This document shows, piece after piece, positions 1 through 7,006 of a stretch of DNA of 23,678 bases (the first letter of the stretch is position 1; each line of letters begins with the position of its first letter). The notes under the pieces are model-generated. The model was not told the origin of the DNA. It searched no databases and saw nothing but the letters and a program-made list of their open reading frames with translations. Origin of the DNA: JBNGDW01 sp049975325 (GTDB taxonomy: Bacteria > Cloacimonadota > Cloacimonadia > JGIOTU-2 > JBNGDW01); contig JBNGDW010000016.1 of assembly GCA_049975325.1 (NCBI GenBank), positions 1-23,678 on the forward strand. Direction: 5' to 3'. A program made the position numbers and the translations under genes.

Positions 1-1
1 A

Positions 2-190
2 AATGATTTTATTGCAAAAATGTATATTGCTTTAAAGGAAGCAAAGGGAAAAAACTATTGGTTAAGAATATTAAGCGACGAAGATTTCGTGAAATCCTGT
101 AGAATAAAAAGCTTAAAAGATGAATCCGTTGAAATTATTAAAGTTATAACATCAATAATTAAATCTACTCGAAAACAAAAAAGTAATTAA
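2..190 (+). CDS. Four-helix-bundle protein (S23/IVS-type), C-terminal part only
   Basis: An open frame runs in from before the window and ends at TAA 188-190, giving 62 residues. The visible part begins NDFIAKMYIALKEAKGKNYW and is followed by LRIL and a helical tail ending ITSIIKSTRKQKSN. The pattern of an ALKEA.(K/E)..YWLR helix followed by a helix ending in (L/I)TSIIK(S/T)T is typical of the four-helix-bundle family, first described as the protein encoded in 23S rRNA intervening sequences (TIGR02436-like). These are small proteins of about 115-130 residues and unknown biochemical function, so roughly half is missing upstream. Its stop lies 43 nt before the flavoprotein start, across a very AT-rich spacer. 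It is probably a separate unit from the hydrogenase operon, but this cannot be shown. Confidence 0.7.
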   Translation, partial: NDFIAKMYIALKEAKGKNYWLRILSDEDFVKSCRIKSLKDESVEIIKVITSIIKSTRKQKSN

Positions 191-233
191 AAATTATTAA
201 TTAAAAATTTAAAATTATTTATAAGGAGTGACT

Positions 234-1901
234 ATGTATCCAGAATATATGAACGAATCAATCAAAAATGTAGAAAAAACCAGGCCAGAGAGACTTAAGC
301 TGGCAGCCTCCGGCAAACCTATATTTCCATTAATGTCTGCAGAAGAGCGAGAAGAAATTTTAAGGAAGTTTCATCCGGATTATCAACCTGATGCTCGGCG
401 GGAGATAAGATTTGGTCCAAATAAAGGGGAAAAAATTACGGCAGAAGTGGCAAATCTGCTTGAAAGCTATTCGCGTATCAAACCAAAAGATTTTGATCTC
501 AACCAACCTGACTACGAAACTGATGTTCTCGTTATAGGGGCTGGATCTGCTGGCTTTTGTGCAGCCCTGCTCGCGGAAGAAAATGGGGCAAAGGTAATTC
601 TGGCAACAAAACTGCGAATCGGTGATTCTAACTCTATGATGGCACAAGGCGGCATACAGGCAGCAGTTAGGCCTGACGATTCCCCTCTTATACATTACCT
701 GGATGCAATAGGTGGAGGACATTTTGATAATAAACCTGAGCTTGTAAAAGCCTTAGGGATAGAAGCACCAGATGCAATTCAATGGCTAATAAATCTGGGA
801 GTGATGTTTGATAGAAATCCGGATGGGACTTTGAAAGCAGATTCAGGTGGAGGAGCTTCCCGTTTGCGCATGCTTGCTGCAAGAGACTATACAGGCGCAG
901 AAATCTGCAGAACCCTCCGTGATGAAGTGCAGAATAGGCCAGAAAAAATTCAGATACTCGAACATCAGCCTGCAGTAGAATTAATCAAAGACACACAAGG
1001 CAAAGTCGCTGGTGCCGTGGTCTACCATCTTGAAAATAAAGAGTATTTCACCATAAAGGCAAAAGCAACTATCCTTTGTACAGGAGGATTTGGCCGCCTG
1101 CATATCAAAGGTTTTGAGACAACGAATCACTATGGAGCAACTGCTGACGGGCTTGTTATGGGCTATCGCGCTGGAGCAAATCTTCTCTATATGGATTCAG
1201 TCCAATATCACCCCACCGGTGCAGTTTTCCCGCCGCAAATACTCGGTTTCCTGTGCACAGAAAAACTGCGATCACTCGGTGCCCAGCCTGTAAATAAAAA
1301 CGGTGAACTTTTTGTCTATCATCTTGAACCTCGTGATGTGGAAGCCTCTGCGTTTATCCGTGAATGCTCCGAGAGAAACAATGGTATTAAAACCACTCAG
1401 GGTAATATAGGAATATGGCTGGATACACCTCTGATAGAGAAAATCCACGGTTCTGGAACTATTAAATCGAGACTCCCTGCTATGCATAGGCAGTTCTCCA
1501 GATTCGATATTGATATTACCCAATATCCTATCCTCGTTTATCCCACCCTCCATTATCAGAATGGTGGCTTAGAAATTAATGAAAGATGTGAAACCAGGAT
1601 AGAAGGACTTTATGTGGCAGGAGAATGCAGCGGCGGCCTACACGGCAGAAATAGATTGATGGGAAACTCCCAGATGGACCTGATAGTATTCGGAAGACGT
1701 GCTGGCAAATTCGCCGCAGAATATGCCAGAAAGGCAAAATTGGCTGACTTAACCCTAGATCATGTGTATGATAACAACGAAAAAATTGAAAAATTAGGCA
1801 TACCTAAAAATAAAATTGCGCCTATGATTCTACCAGATTATATCCCGGAAGCTGTGAAGAAAAGACAATATACTGTTCATTACGAAGGAACCTTAAGATA
1901 G
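234..1901 (+). CDS. Soluble fumarate-reductase/succinate-dehydrogenase-like FAD flavoprotein
   Basis: Predicted 555-residue FAD enzyme of the FrdA/SdhA/L-aspartate oxidase superfamily. ATG 234 is preferred over GTG 228 because AAGGAG (223-228) sits 5 nt before 234 and overlaps the GTG. Residues 1-95 form an N-terminal extension absent from classical FrdA. The dinucleotide-binding motif GAGSAG is at 102-107 and the FAD loop AQGG at 137-140. Catalytic-type residues by alignment to E. coli SdhA are conserved: H326 (QYHPTG), T342-E343, R367 (PRDVEAS), H440 (PTLHYQNGG) and R474 (GRNRLMGNS). The His that attaches FAD covalently in SdhA/FrdA is N133 here, so FAD is probably non-covalent. The usual RGEGG after the TE pair is replaced by RSLGA. 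The C-terminal helical domain is almost absent, with about 55 residues after the FAD domain. No FrdB or membrane anchor gene is visible. The hydrogenase genes follow 31 nt later, suggesting it takes or gives electrons there. Substrate (fumarate or another enoate) is not proven. Confidence 0.85.
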   Translation: MYPEYMNESIKNVEKTRPERLKLAASGKPIFPLMSAEEREEILRKFHPDYQPDARREIRFGPNKGEKITAEVANLLESYSRIKPKDFDLNQPDYETDVLVIGAGSAGFCAALLAEENGAKVILATKLRIGDSNSMMAQGGIQAAVRPDDSPLIHYLDAIGGGHFDNKPELVKALGIEAPDAIQWLINLGVMFDRNPDGTLKADSGGGASRLRMLAARDYTGAEICRTLRDEVQNRPEKIQILEHQPAVELIKDTQGKVAGAVVYHLENKEYFTIKAKATILCTGGFGRLHIKGFETTNHYGATADGLVMGYRAGANLLYMDSVQYHPTGAVFPPQILGFLCTEKLRSLGAQPVNKNGELFVYHLEPRDVEASAFIRECSERNNGIKTTQGNIGIWLDTPLIEKIHGSGTIKSRLPAMHRQFSRFDIDITQYPILVYPTLHYQNGGLEINERCETRIEGLYVAGECSGGLHGRNRLMGNSQMDLIVFGRRAGKFAAEYARKAKLADLTLDHVYDNNEKIEKLGIPKNKIAPMILPDYIPEAVKKRQYTVHYEGTLR

Positions 1902-1932
1902 TTTAAAATTAAAAATTTTGGAGGCAAGGATA

Positions 1933-2934
1933 ATGCCAAAACCAAAGGTCGCTTTCTATTGGTGTGCATCTTGTGGAGGATGTGAAGAAGCAATTATCGA
2001 TCTGCACGAAGACTTACTAAAGGTAGCTGAATTAGTTAATATTGTATTCTGGCCCTGTGCTATGGATTTCAAATACAATGATGTAAGAAAAATGAAAAAA
2101 GATGAGATAGATATAACTTTCATAAATGGTGCTGTACGCACAGATGAACAGCTTGAGATGGCAAAATTGCTAAGGGGAAAATCAAAAATTCTCATCTCTT
2201 TTGGTGCCTGTTCCCAGCTTGGTGGTATCCCTGGACTTGCAAATTTCTGGGACAGAGAATCCATCTTCGAGGCATACTATGGGAATGCCTGTCCATCTAT
2301 TGAGAACCCACAAAAGATCTTCCCCCAGAAGTTAACCCAAGTACGAGAAGGTGAACTTACTCTGCCAGGTTTTCATGATACGGTAAAAACTACTGATCAG
2401 GTCGTAGAAGTCGATTACTACCTGCCTGGATGTTCTCCTGCACCTTACCTGACATTAAGGGCGATCAATACGATTTTATCAGGAGAGCTGCCTCCTAAAG
2501 GCACGGTTCTTGCTCCCAATAAAGCATTGTGTGAAACATGCGCTCGCAATGAAACCAAACCGGAAAAGCTGGCTCTAGAAAAGATAAATAGAATTTCCCT
2601 TGTTGACGCAGACCCTGAAGAATGCTTCCTTGCACAGGGAATTATCTGTATGGGTCCTATAACTCGCTCTGGATGCAGTGAAGAAGGAGATGGAAGATGT
2701 ATCAAGGCTAATATGCCCTGCCGAGGCTGTTATGGACCTACCTCTGAAGTTCAAGATGTGGGAGCCAAAATGATCTCTGCTCTCGCCTCTATATTTGGAC
2801 TTGAAAATGAAGAAAATAGAAGTGAGGAAGAGGTAAAAAAGCTGATGTCACAAATAGTTGATCCGGCTGGGACATTTTACCGTTTCTCACTTGCAAAATC
2901 GTATTTGACAAGAAGATGGAATGATAAGAAATAA
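1933..2934 (+). CDS. mvhG: [NiFe] hydrogenase small subunit, group 3c-like (MvhG type)
   Basis: Predicted 333-residue iron-sulfur subunit that relays electrons between the Ni-Fe site and a partner protein in the cytoplasm. No Tat signal is present. ATG 1933 was chosen because GGAGG (1920-1924) lies 8 nt upstream; an in-frame TTG at 1918 overlaps that site. Proximal cluster ligands are visible as C11 and C14 (CASC), C92 (FGAC) and C167 (LPGCSP). Eight further cysteines (C200, C203, C231, C239, C248, C256, C263, C266) include CETC and CRGC, and the spacing fits two more clusters as in MvhG/FrhG-type subunits. The SFGACSQLGG and LPGCSPAP blocks are typical of F420-non-reducing (methyl-viologen-reducing) hydrogenases. 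It is in one operon with the flavoprotein and the large subunit. The group assignment is by pattern only; a group 3a or 3b relative is less likely because no FrhB or diaphorase gene is near. Confidence 0.88.
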   Translation: MPKPKVAFYWCASCGGCEEAIIDLHEDLLKVAELVNIVFWPCAMDFKYNDVRKMKKDEIDITFINGAVRTDEQLEMAKLLRGKSKILISFGACSQLGGIPGLANFWDRESIFEAYYGNACPSIENPQKIFPQKLTQVREGELTLPGFHDTVKTTDQVVEVDYYLPGCSPAPYLTLRAINTILSGELPPKGTVLAPNKALCETCARNETKPEKLALEKINRISLVDADPEECFLAQGIICMGPITRSGCSEEGDGRCIKANMPCRGCYGPTSEVQDVGAKMISALASIFGLENEENRSEEEVKKLMSQIVDPAGTFYRFSLAKSYLTRRWNDKK

Positions 2935-2975
2935 TATGATTGTCCCTTTTATTTTTAAACGGAGATAGATTCATT

Positions 2976-4436
2976 ATGAAGAAAAAAATCTCAATCGACC
3001 CAATAACCCGTTTGGAAGGCCACGGAAGGATTGAAATCTTCCTTGACGATAATGGTAATGTAGAAAATGCTTATCTGCAGGTTCCTGAATTAAAAGGCTT
3101 TGAACAATTTTGTAAAGAAAGGCCTGTGGAAGAATTGCCTCGCATTACTCCACGAATATGCGGTGTCTGTCCAATGGCACACCATATGGCTTCCACAAAA
3201 GCAGTTGATGCAGTATACCATATCCAGCCCACGCTAACCGCGCTAAAATTGCGCCAACTTGTCTACAATGCTTATGTCTTTGAAGATCATTTACTGCATT
3301 TCTTTTTCTTTGGTGCCCCAGATTTTATCGTCACACCTACTGCTCCACCTAAAGAACGAAATATTTTAGGCGTTATAGGCAAAGTAGGAGAAGAGCTCGG
3401 CATACGCATCATAGTGACCCGAAGGAAGGCTCGCGAAATAATAACCCATCTAAGTGGCAGAGTGATCCACCCTGTTGGCGGACTTCCAGGTGGAGTCTCA
3501 AAACCCCTATCAGAAGAAAAAAGACAGGAATTCCTGGGTTATATGCAAGATGGGTTGGAATTTAGCCTAGAAGCCTTGAAAATATTCGATAAAATCGTGC
3601 TTCAAAACAGTGACTATAAGGCACTCCTGGAAGGCGACATCTATAAGCACCATACTTACTATATGGGACTGGTAGATGAGAATAATAAAGTAAATTTTTA
3701 TGACGGAAAGGTGCGGGTGGTAACTCCTGAAGGAGAGGAACTCATAAAATTTGATGGCAAAGACTATCTGGGATACATCGCTGAACATGTAGAGCCCTGG
3801 AGTTATATGAAGTTCCCATTCCTCAAGCAGGTTGGCTGGAAAGGATTTATAGATGGAAAAGAAAGCGGTATTTACCGTGTTGCACCACTTGCCAGACTCA
3901 ACACTGCTGATGGCATGGCAACACCATTGGCTCAGGCTGAATACGAAAAAATGTATGATACTCTGGGAAAACCGGCTCACAATACACTTGCATTTCACTG
4001 GGCTCGACTTATAGAAGTAGTATATGCCGCTGAAAAAATGGTAGAACTGCTTAAAGATAAAAGCATTACCTCAAAAGATATCCGCAATATACCCCAAGAG
4101 ACTCCTGATGAAGGGGTGGGCATAGTAGAAGCAGCAAGAGGAACTCTTTTCCATCACTACAAAACCGATCAAAATGGAATCGTGACTGATGTAAATCTGC
4201 TCGTTGCAACTGAAGGAAATGCTGCAGCTATCTCTCTCTCTATAGCAAAAGCAGCAAAAAACTTGATTAAAGAGGGAAAAGTAGATGATGGCCTTCTCAA
4301 TATGGTTGAAATGGCATTCCGGGCTTATGACCCCTGTCTCGCCTGTGCTACTCACTCCTTACCAGGTAAAACCCCGCTTGTCGTAAATATACATGATATA
4401 AATGGGGAAATACTTAAGACAATAAAAAGGGATTGA
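2976..4436 (+). CDS. mvhA: [NiFe] hydrogenase large (catalytic) subunit, group 3c-like (MvhA type)
   Basis: Predicted 486-residue subunit carrying the Ni-Fe active site, which splits or forms H2. ATG 2976 is preceded by GGAGA at 2961-2965; the longer TTG-initiated reading has no good site. The N-terminal cysteine pair is C62/C65 in RICGVC. The C-terminal pair is C454/C457 in DPCLACATH. The early motif DPITRLEGHGRIEI (residues 8-21) is also typical. After H460 there is a 26-residue tail (SLPGK to the end) that should be removed by a maturation protease once nickel is inserted. A matching protease gene lies about 2 kb downstream. The gene starts 41 nt after the small subunit. MvhA-type enzymes are cytoplasmic and normally pass electrons through MvhG and MvhD to heterodisulfide reductase; neither MvhD nor Hdr is visible here. 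Confidence 0.92.
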   Translation: MKKKISIDPITRLEGHGRIEIFLDDNGNVENAYLQVPELKGFEQFCKERPVEELPRITPRICGVCPMAHHMASTKAVDAVYHIQPTLTALKLRQLVYNAYVFEDHLLHFFFFGAPDFIVTPTAPPKERNILGVIGKVGEELGIRIIVTRRKAREIITHLSGRVIHPVGGLPGGVSKPLSEEKRQEFLGYMQDGLEFSLEALKIFDKIVLQNSDYKALLEGDIYKHHTYYMGLVDENNKVNFYDGKVRVVTPEGEELIKFDGKDYLGYIAEHVEPWSYMKFPFLKQVGWKGFIDGKESGIYRVAPLARLNTADGMATPLAQAEYEKMYDTLGKPAHNTLAFHWARLIEVVYAAEKMVELLKDKSITSKDIRNIPQETPDEGVGIVEAARGTLFHHYKTDQNGIVTDVNLLVATEGNAAAISLSIAKAAKNLIKEGKVDDGLLNMVEMAFRAYDPCLACATHSLPGKTPLVVNIHDINGEILKTIKRD

Positions 4437-4643
4437 GTCCAATTTCTATGCCCTGACAAAAGAAAACCTGACTCGTATTTTTTCAGCCCGAACCGGGTTT
4501 GGTTACAGAAACACAAAGCACTCAAAGAGCACAAAGAAAAGATAAATTAAAAATAACAAATCTCAAATAACAAACAAATTCTAATCTCCTAGGCAATTAG
4601 GCAATGTTTAATCCCCCTGTGGGCGGATATTTCACTGGGGCTT

Positions 4644-4687
4644 GCCCTGTGAAATTCCGCTTGCGGAAAATATTTCACTGGGTTTTT
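4644..4687 (+). terminator. Intrinsic terminator of the hydrogenase operon
   Basis: A long imperfect hairpin is built from GTGAAAT (4649-4655) pairing with ATTTCAC (4672-4678), with an inner perfect stem TTCCGC/GCGGAA (4655-4660 with 4663-4668) around a TT loop. Flanking CCC/GGG pairs extend the base, and TTTTT follows at 4683-4687. This is the only strong Rho-independent terminator seen in the window. The same GTGAAAT can instead pair with an upstream ATTTCAC (4629-4635), giving a competing hairpin with a GGGC/GCCC core. The 12-nt string TATTTCACTGGG occurs twice (4628-4639 and 4671-4682). The remaining bases between 4437 and 4629 are A-rich low-complexity sequence with no gene. The convergent hepT gene ends at 4730. 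Confidence 0.65.
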
Positions 4688-4729
4688 CCTTTTACCACCT
4701 TTTACCTTTTCATTATTCATTCCTCCACC

Positions 4730-5144
4730 TTATTTAAGATATCTTGCTATATACTTCGCAAATTCATCAAAGTCTCCACGATTGTTTTGCAGTATGCCAT
4801 AAAGCATCTCCCCATCAACTTCTGCATACATATGAACAAGAATATTTCTAAACTTTGCAGCCTCAGCAAATCTTTCTGCGAAATCGCGTGGAATGACATT
4901 ATGTCTTCCAAGTATCAGTATAACACTCCTATAATCTTCTGGCTTTTCAAAACCCCGTGCTGAGATTATAACTTCTCCAACGTCCAGAGCAGATTCAATA
5001 GCAAGCTGAAGATTTCGCTCGATAGCAGACCTTAACTCATAGTCTTCTTTCAACCTTTCCCCAGTCACCGATTTATAGGAGCTTAAACCCAACTTATTTC
5101 TTCATGCTCTTGATTTTTCTGGCAACTTTCTCTTTTTCATCCAT
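4730..5144 (-). pseudogene. hepT: HepT (HEPN-domain toxin RNase), frameshifted
   Basis: The - strand encodes a HEPN ribonuclease of the HepT/DUF86 family, in pieces. A good start is at 5144 (ATGGATGAAAAAGAG, with AGGTGG 8 nt upstream). That frame gives MDEKEKVARKIKSMKK and hits TAA at 5096-5094. The rest continues in the +1 frame from about 5092 (GLSSYKSVTGER...) to 4730. Removing one A from the AAA run before the stop joins the frames and gives about 137 residues, the normal HepT length. The catalytic RX4HXY motif is intact as RNILVHMY, so the coding sequence looks recently broken. HepT is normally neutralised by MntA, which AMP-modifies its tyrosine; the mntA gene is just upstream and is also frameshifted. 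A sequencing error is an alternative explanation. Confidence 0.8.
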
Positions 5145-5198
5145 AAATAATTCCACCTAAATTCCTCTTTCTACAACCTTTTTCAAGAACTCGGCTGC

Positions 5199-5569
5199 TC
5201 ACCTCTTTTCATAGTACTTCCTGTCAAGATACCTGGATAGAATACCATGCTCAAAATCTATCTTCTCCCCTCTATCTCTAACAAATAAAGAATGATTTGC
5301 CTTTATTATTTCATAATTGAGTGAGAGGGGGGCATCATTCATAATTACCAGATCCATTATATCTGTTTTCATGTACTCATTAACCCTGATATCAATTTTA
5401 ATTGTAGATCAACCCGCTCCTTCTTGCTCAGTGATTCATCCAGAAAAACTGCAATGTCCACATCGCTCAGCTTCCCTTCCTTCCCTTCTGCTACCGAGCC
5501 GAAGAGATATGCAAGCTTAACATGCTTTTGCTTACTTAAAAATTCTACAACTCTATTGTCTTCATCCAT
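5199..5569 (-). pseudogene. mntA: MntA (minimal nucleotidyltransferase antitoxin), frameshifted
   Basis: The - strand frame starting at ATG 5569 encodes a minimal nucleotidyltransferase with the motif GSX10DXD (GSVAEGKEGKLSDVD), the Mg/ATP-binding signature of MntA antitoxins. The frame ends early at 5371-5369 after 66 residues (ending LKLISGLMST). A second frame, displaced by -1, continues with VNEYMKTDIMDLVIMNDAP and runs to TGA 5201-5199, matching the usual C-terminal half. Adding one A to the A4 run (T4 on + at 5396-5399) fuses the two as ...DLQLKIDIRVNEYMK..., giving about 123 residues, close to family size. MntA proteins AMPylate the HepT toxin next door. The gap of 54 nt to hepT is larger than the usual overlap. 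As written the gene cannot make a full protein. Confidence 0.8.
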
Positions 5570-5710
5570 TTCTGCCTTCTTTATAAAGAATTCTATTCTT
5601 TGTTTCTATTCTAATCCCCATACTTCTAATATCTCGCCAAGTTTTTCAATCTTTTGCCTTTTTCTTGACATATTATTTATCAAAATTGTCTTTAGTAATT
5701 TTATAGCCAA

Positions 5711-5726
5711 TCCGCCAGCTGGCGGA
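5711..5726. repeat. Perfect 16-bp palindrome abutting a ribosome-binding site (copy 1)
   Basis: TCCGCCAG joined to CTGGCGGA is a perfect palindrome. It ends 4 nt before AAGGAG (5731-5736), the ribosome-binding site of the LPP20-type lipoprotein gene. A near-identical copy lies at 12575-12590 in the same position before ktrA. It may be a dispersed REP-like element or a target for a dimeric regulator. Confidence 0.75.
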
Positions 5727-5741
5727 AAGGAAGGAGTAAAG

Positions 5742-6296
5742 ATGAGATCAAAAACCGAGCTATTAGTAGTAGGTATAGTTCTTGCAATCTTCTTGCTTGC
5801 TGGCTGTGCCTCTACACCCGAGCCAAAAGTAGAAGCCCTCTATTATCCTGAATGGTATGGCAAACAGCCAGAAGCAGGTGATTATGTCTATGCCTATGGA
5901 GAGGCAACAAAAATGGATAACCTTATGGCATTTGAATCTGCAAGGGCTATGGCATACAATGAAGCTGCCCAGTATGTAGAAAACTATGTTCAGGCTATGA
6001 CTAAAGATTTTCTGCAAGAAGCTGGCTCAAATAATCCCCAGGTACTCCAGCTTACAGAGCGAACGATTAAGATGATCTCCAATGCAAAATTCGCCGGAGT
6101 CACTGTAACTGAAAGAGAAACCGTAAGAGATAGAGACAGATATCGCGCATTCGTTCGACTCAGCATTCCTGGCTCAGAAATCAAAAATCTTCTCTACCAG
6201 AATATTCGAAATGAAGAAGCCTTGTATAATGAATTCAAGGCTACCCAGTCATTCAAAGAACTGGAAAAAGAGATTGAAAAAATGAAAGAGCAGTAG
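5742..6296 (+). CDS. LPP20-family-like lipoprotein
   Basis: Predicted 184-residue envelope lipoprotein. ATG 5742 follows AAGGAG (5731-5736) at 5 nt; the in-frame sequence before it is only antisense of mntA. A short signal peptide runs to the lipobox LLAGC, with lipidated C22. The mature part has YVYAYGEATKMDN, then a helix rich in Ala (ESARAMAYNEAAQYVENYV), then a strand-like VTVTERETV... and a charged coiled-coil end (SFKELEKEIEKMKEQ). A GEA...A..A..A pattern followed by a short beta-rich core is the look of LPP20-type lipoproteins, whose function is unknown. The assignment to that family is from memory of the pattern and moderate in strength. Its position between the toxin-antitoxin remnant and the hydrogenase protease gives no functional clue. 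Confidence 0.7.
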   Translation: MRSKTELLVVGIVLAIFLLAGCASTPEPKVEALYYPEWYGKQPEAGDYVYAYGEATKMDNLMAFESARAMAYNEAAQYVENYVQAMTKDFLQEAGSNNPQVLQLTERTIKMISNAKFAGVTVTERETVRDRDRYRAFVRLSIPGSEIKNLLYQNIRNEEALYNEFKATQSFKELEKEIEKMKEQ

Positions 6297-6342
6297 ATTG
6301 CACCCTAATTCAGTTCTCGGAGGATTGATATCTGAAAAGGAG

Positions 6343-6383
6343 GCTGGGCTGTAAGACAATATTATCTTTTCCTGTAGCTCAGC
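6343..6383 (+). other. Stem-loop in the 205-nt gap before the protease gene
   Basis: GCTGGGCT (6343-6350) pairs with AGCTCAGC (6376-6383), eight pairs including one G-U. An inner stem AAGA/TCTT (6353-6356 with 6365-6368) lies inside the loop. No T-run follows, so it is not a standard terminator. An AAAGGAGG-like string just precedes it but no plausible gene follows. Nothing else is seen between 6297 and 6501. Confidence 0.35.
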
Positions 6384-6501
6384 GAACCTTTCAATACACA
6401 AGTAGGATAGCCTTTGATAAAATATCTTCATTGATGTCTATCGGTCAATTCTGCCGAAGTTAAACAAGAAGCCATCCACAGATAAACCTATAGTTAAAAA
6501 T

Positions 6502-6951
6502 ATGAAAACATTGGTAGTAGGGCTTGGAAACCCTATACTTTCAGATGATGGTGTTGGTATACACATTGCCCAGGAAATCAAAAGACTTTGCCAGAATGTT
6601 GAGATCATAGAGGCAAGCGCAGCCGGATTCCGACTTTTGGATGAAATTATTGGATACGATAAAGTTATTATAATTGATGCTATGCGCAAGGAAAAAGGAA
6701 TTCCTGGTAAACTCCATAGGCTTTCGCCTGAAAATTTCGTATCCACTCTTCACTATACTTCCCCGCATGATATCAGCTTTTTTGAGGCTCTGCAAATTAT
6801 GCAAAAGAAAAAGGCAAAACTCCCTTCAACAATAATAATCTATGGTATAGAAGTGCGCGAAACAAGTATCTTTTCTGAAAATTGCACGGAAGAGGTACAG
6901 AAAGAAATCCCCCAAATTACTCAAAAGATAATTCAAAACGAGCTACAATAA
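6502..6951 (+). CDS. Hydrogenase maturation protease (peptidase M52 family)
   Basis: Predicted 149-residue nickel-dependent endopeptidase that removes the C-terminal tail of the hydrogenase large subunit after Ni-Fe assembly. The N-terminal block LVVGLGNPILSDDGVG (4-19) is diagnostic of HycI/HyaD/HybD-type proteases. Residues expected to touch nickel in this fold are present: an acid at D15/D16 (in place of the HybD Glu16), D59 in IIIDAM, and H89 in YTSPHD. The length fits the family. No clear ribosome-binding site precedes ATG 6502. The MvhA-like subunit upstream has a 26-residue tail after DPCLACATH, a natural substrate. The two genes are separated by the HepT/MntA remnant and a lipoprotein gene, so they are probably no longer co-transcribed. 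Confidence 0.9.
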   Translation: MKTLVVGLGNPILSDDGVGIHIAQEIKRLCQNVEIIEASAAGFRLLDEIIGYDKVIIIDAMRKEKGIPGKLHRLSPENFVSTLHYTSPHDISFFEALQIMQKKKAKLPSTIIIYGIEVRETSIFSENCTEEVQKEIPQITQKIIQNELQ

Positions 6952-7006
6952 AAAGTTTACCCCCTCTTTCTTGACATTAAATTTTGCATTATGTCCTTCC
7001 ATATCT

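Noticed and set aside
4500..4600. Repeated CACAAAG-type A-rich strings, checked as a possible CRISPR or tandem repeat
   Set aside because: Units are short and irregular with no spacers; simple low-complexity sequence.
4604..4963. + strand 119-codon frame
   Set aside because: Antisense of hepT; low-complexity translation with no ribosome-binding site.
5606..5671. 21-codon - strand frame (MSRKRQKIEKLGEILEVWGLE) upstream of mntA
   Set aside because: No ribosome-binding site, very short and no family match that I recognise; it may be a relic, but coding cannot be supported.
5424..5741. Long N-terminal extension of the LPP20-type lipoprotein reading frame
   Set aside because: It is antisense to mntA and continues through AT-rich spacer; the real start at 5742 has a good ribosome-binding site and signal peptide.
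6343..6466. Possible reading frame after AAAGGAGG at about 6337-6343
   Set aside because: Would need a CTG start and gives about 39 residues with no recognisable pattern.
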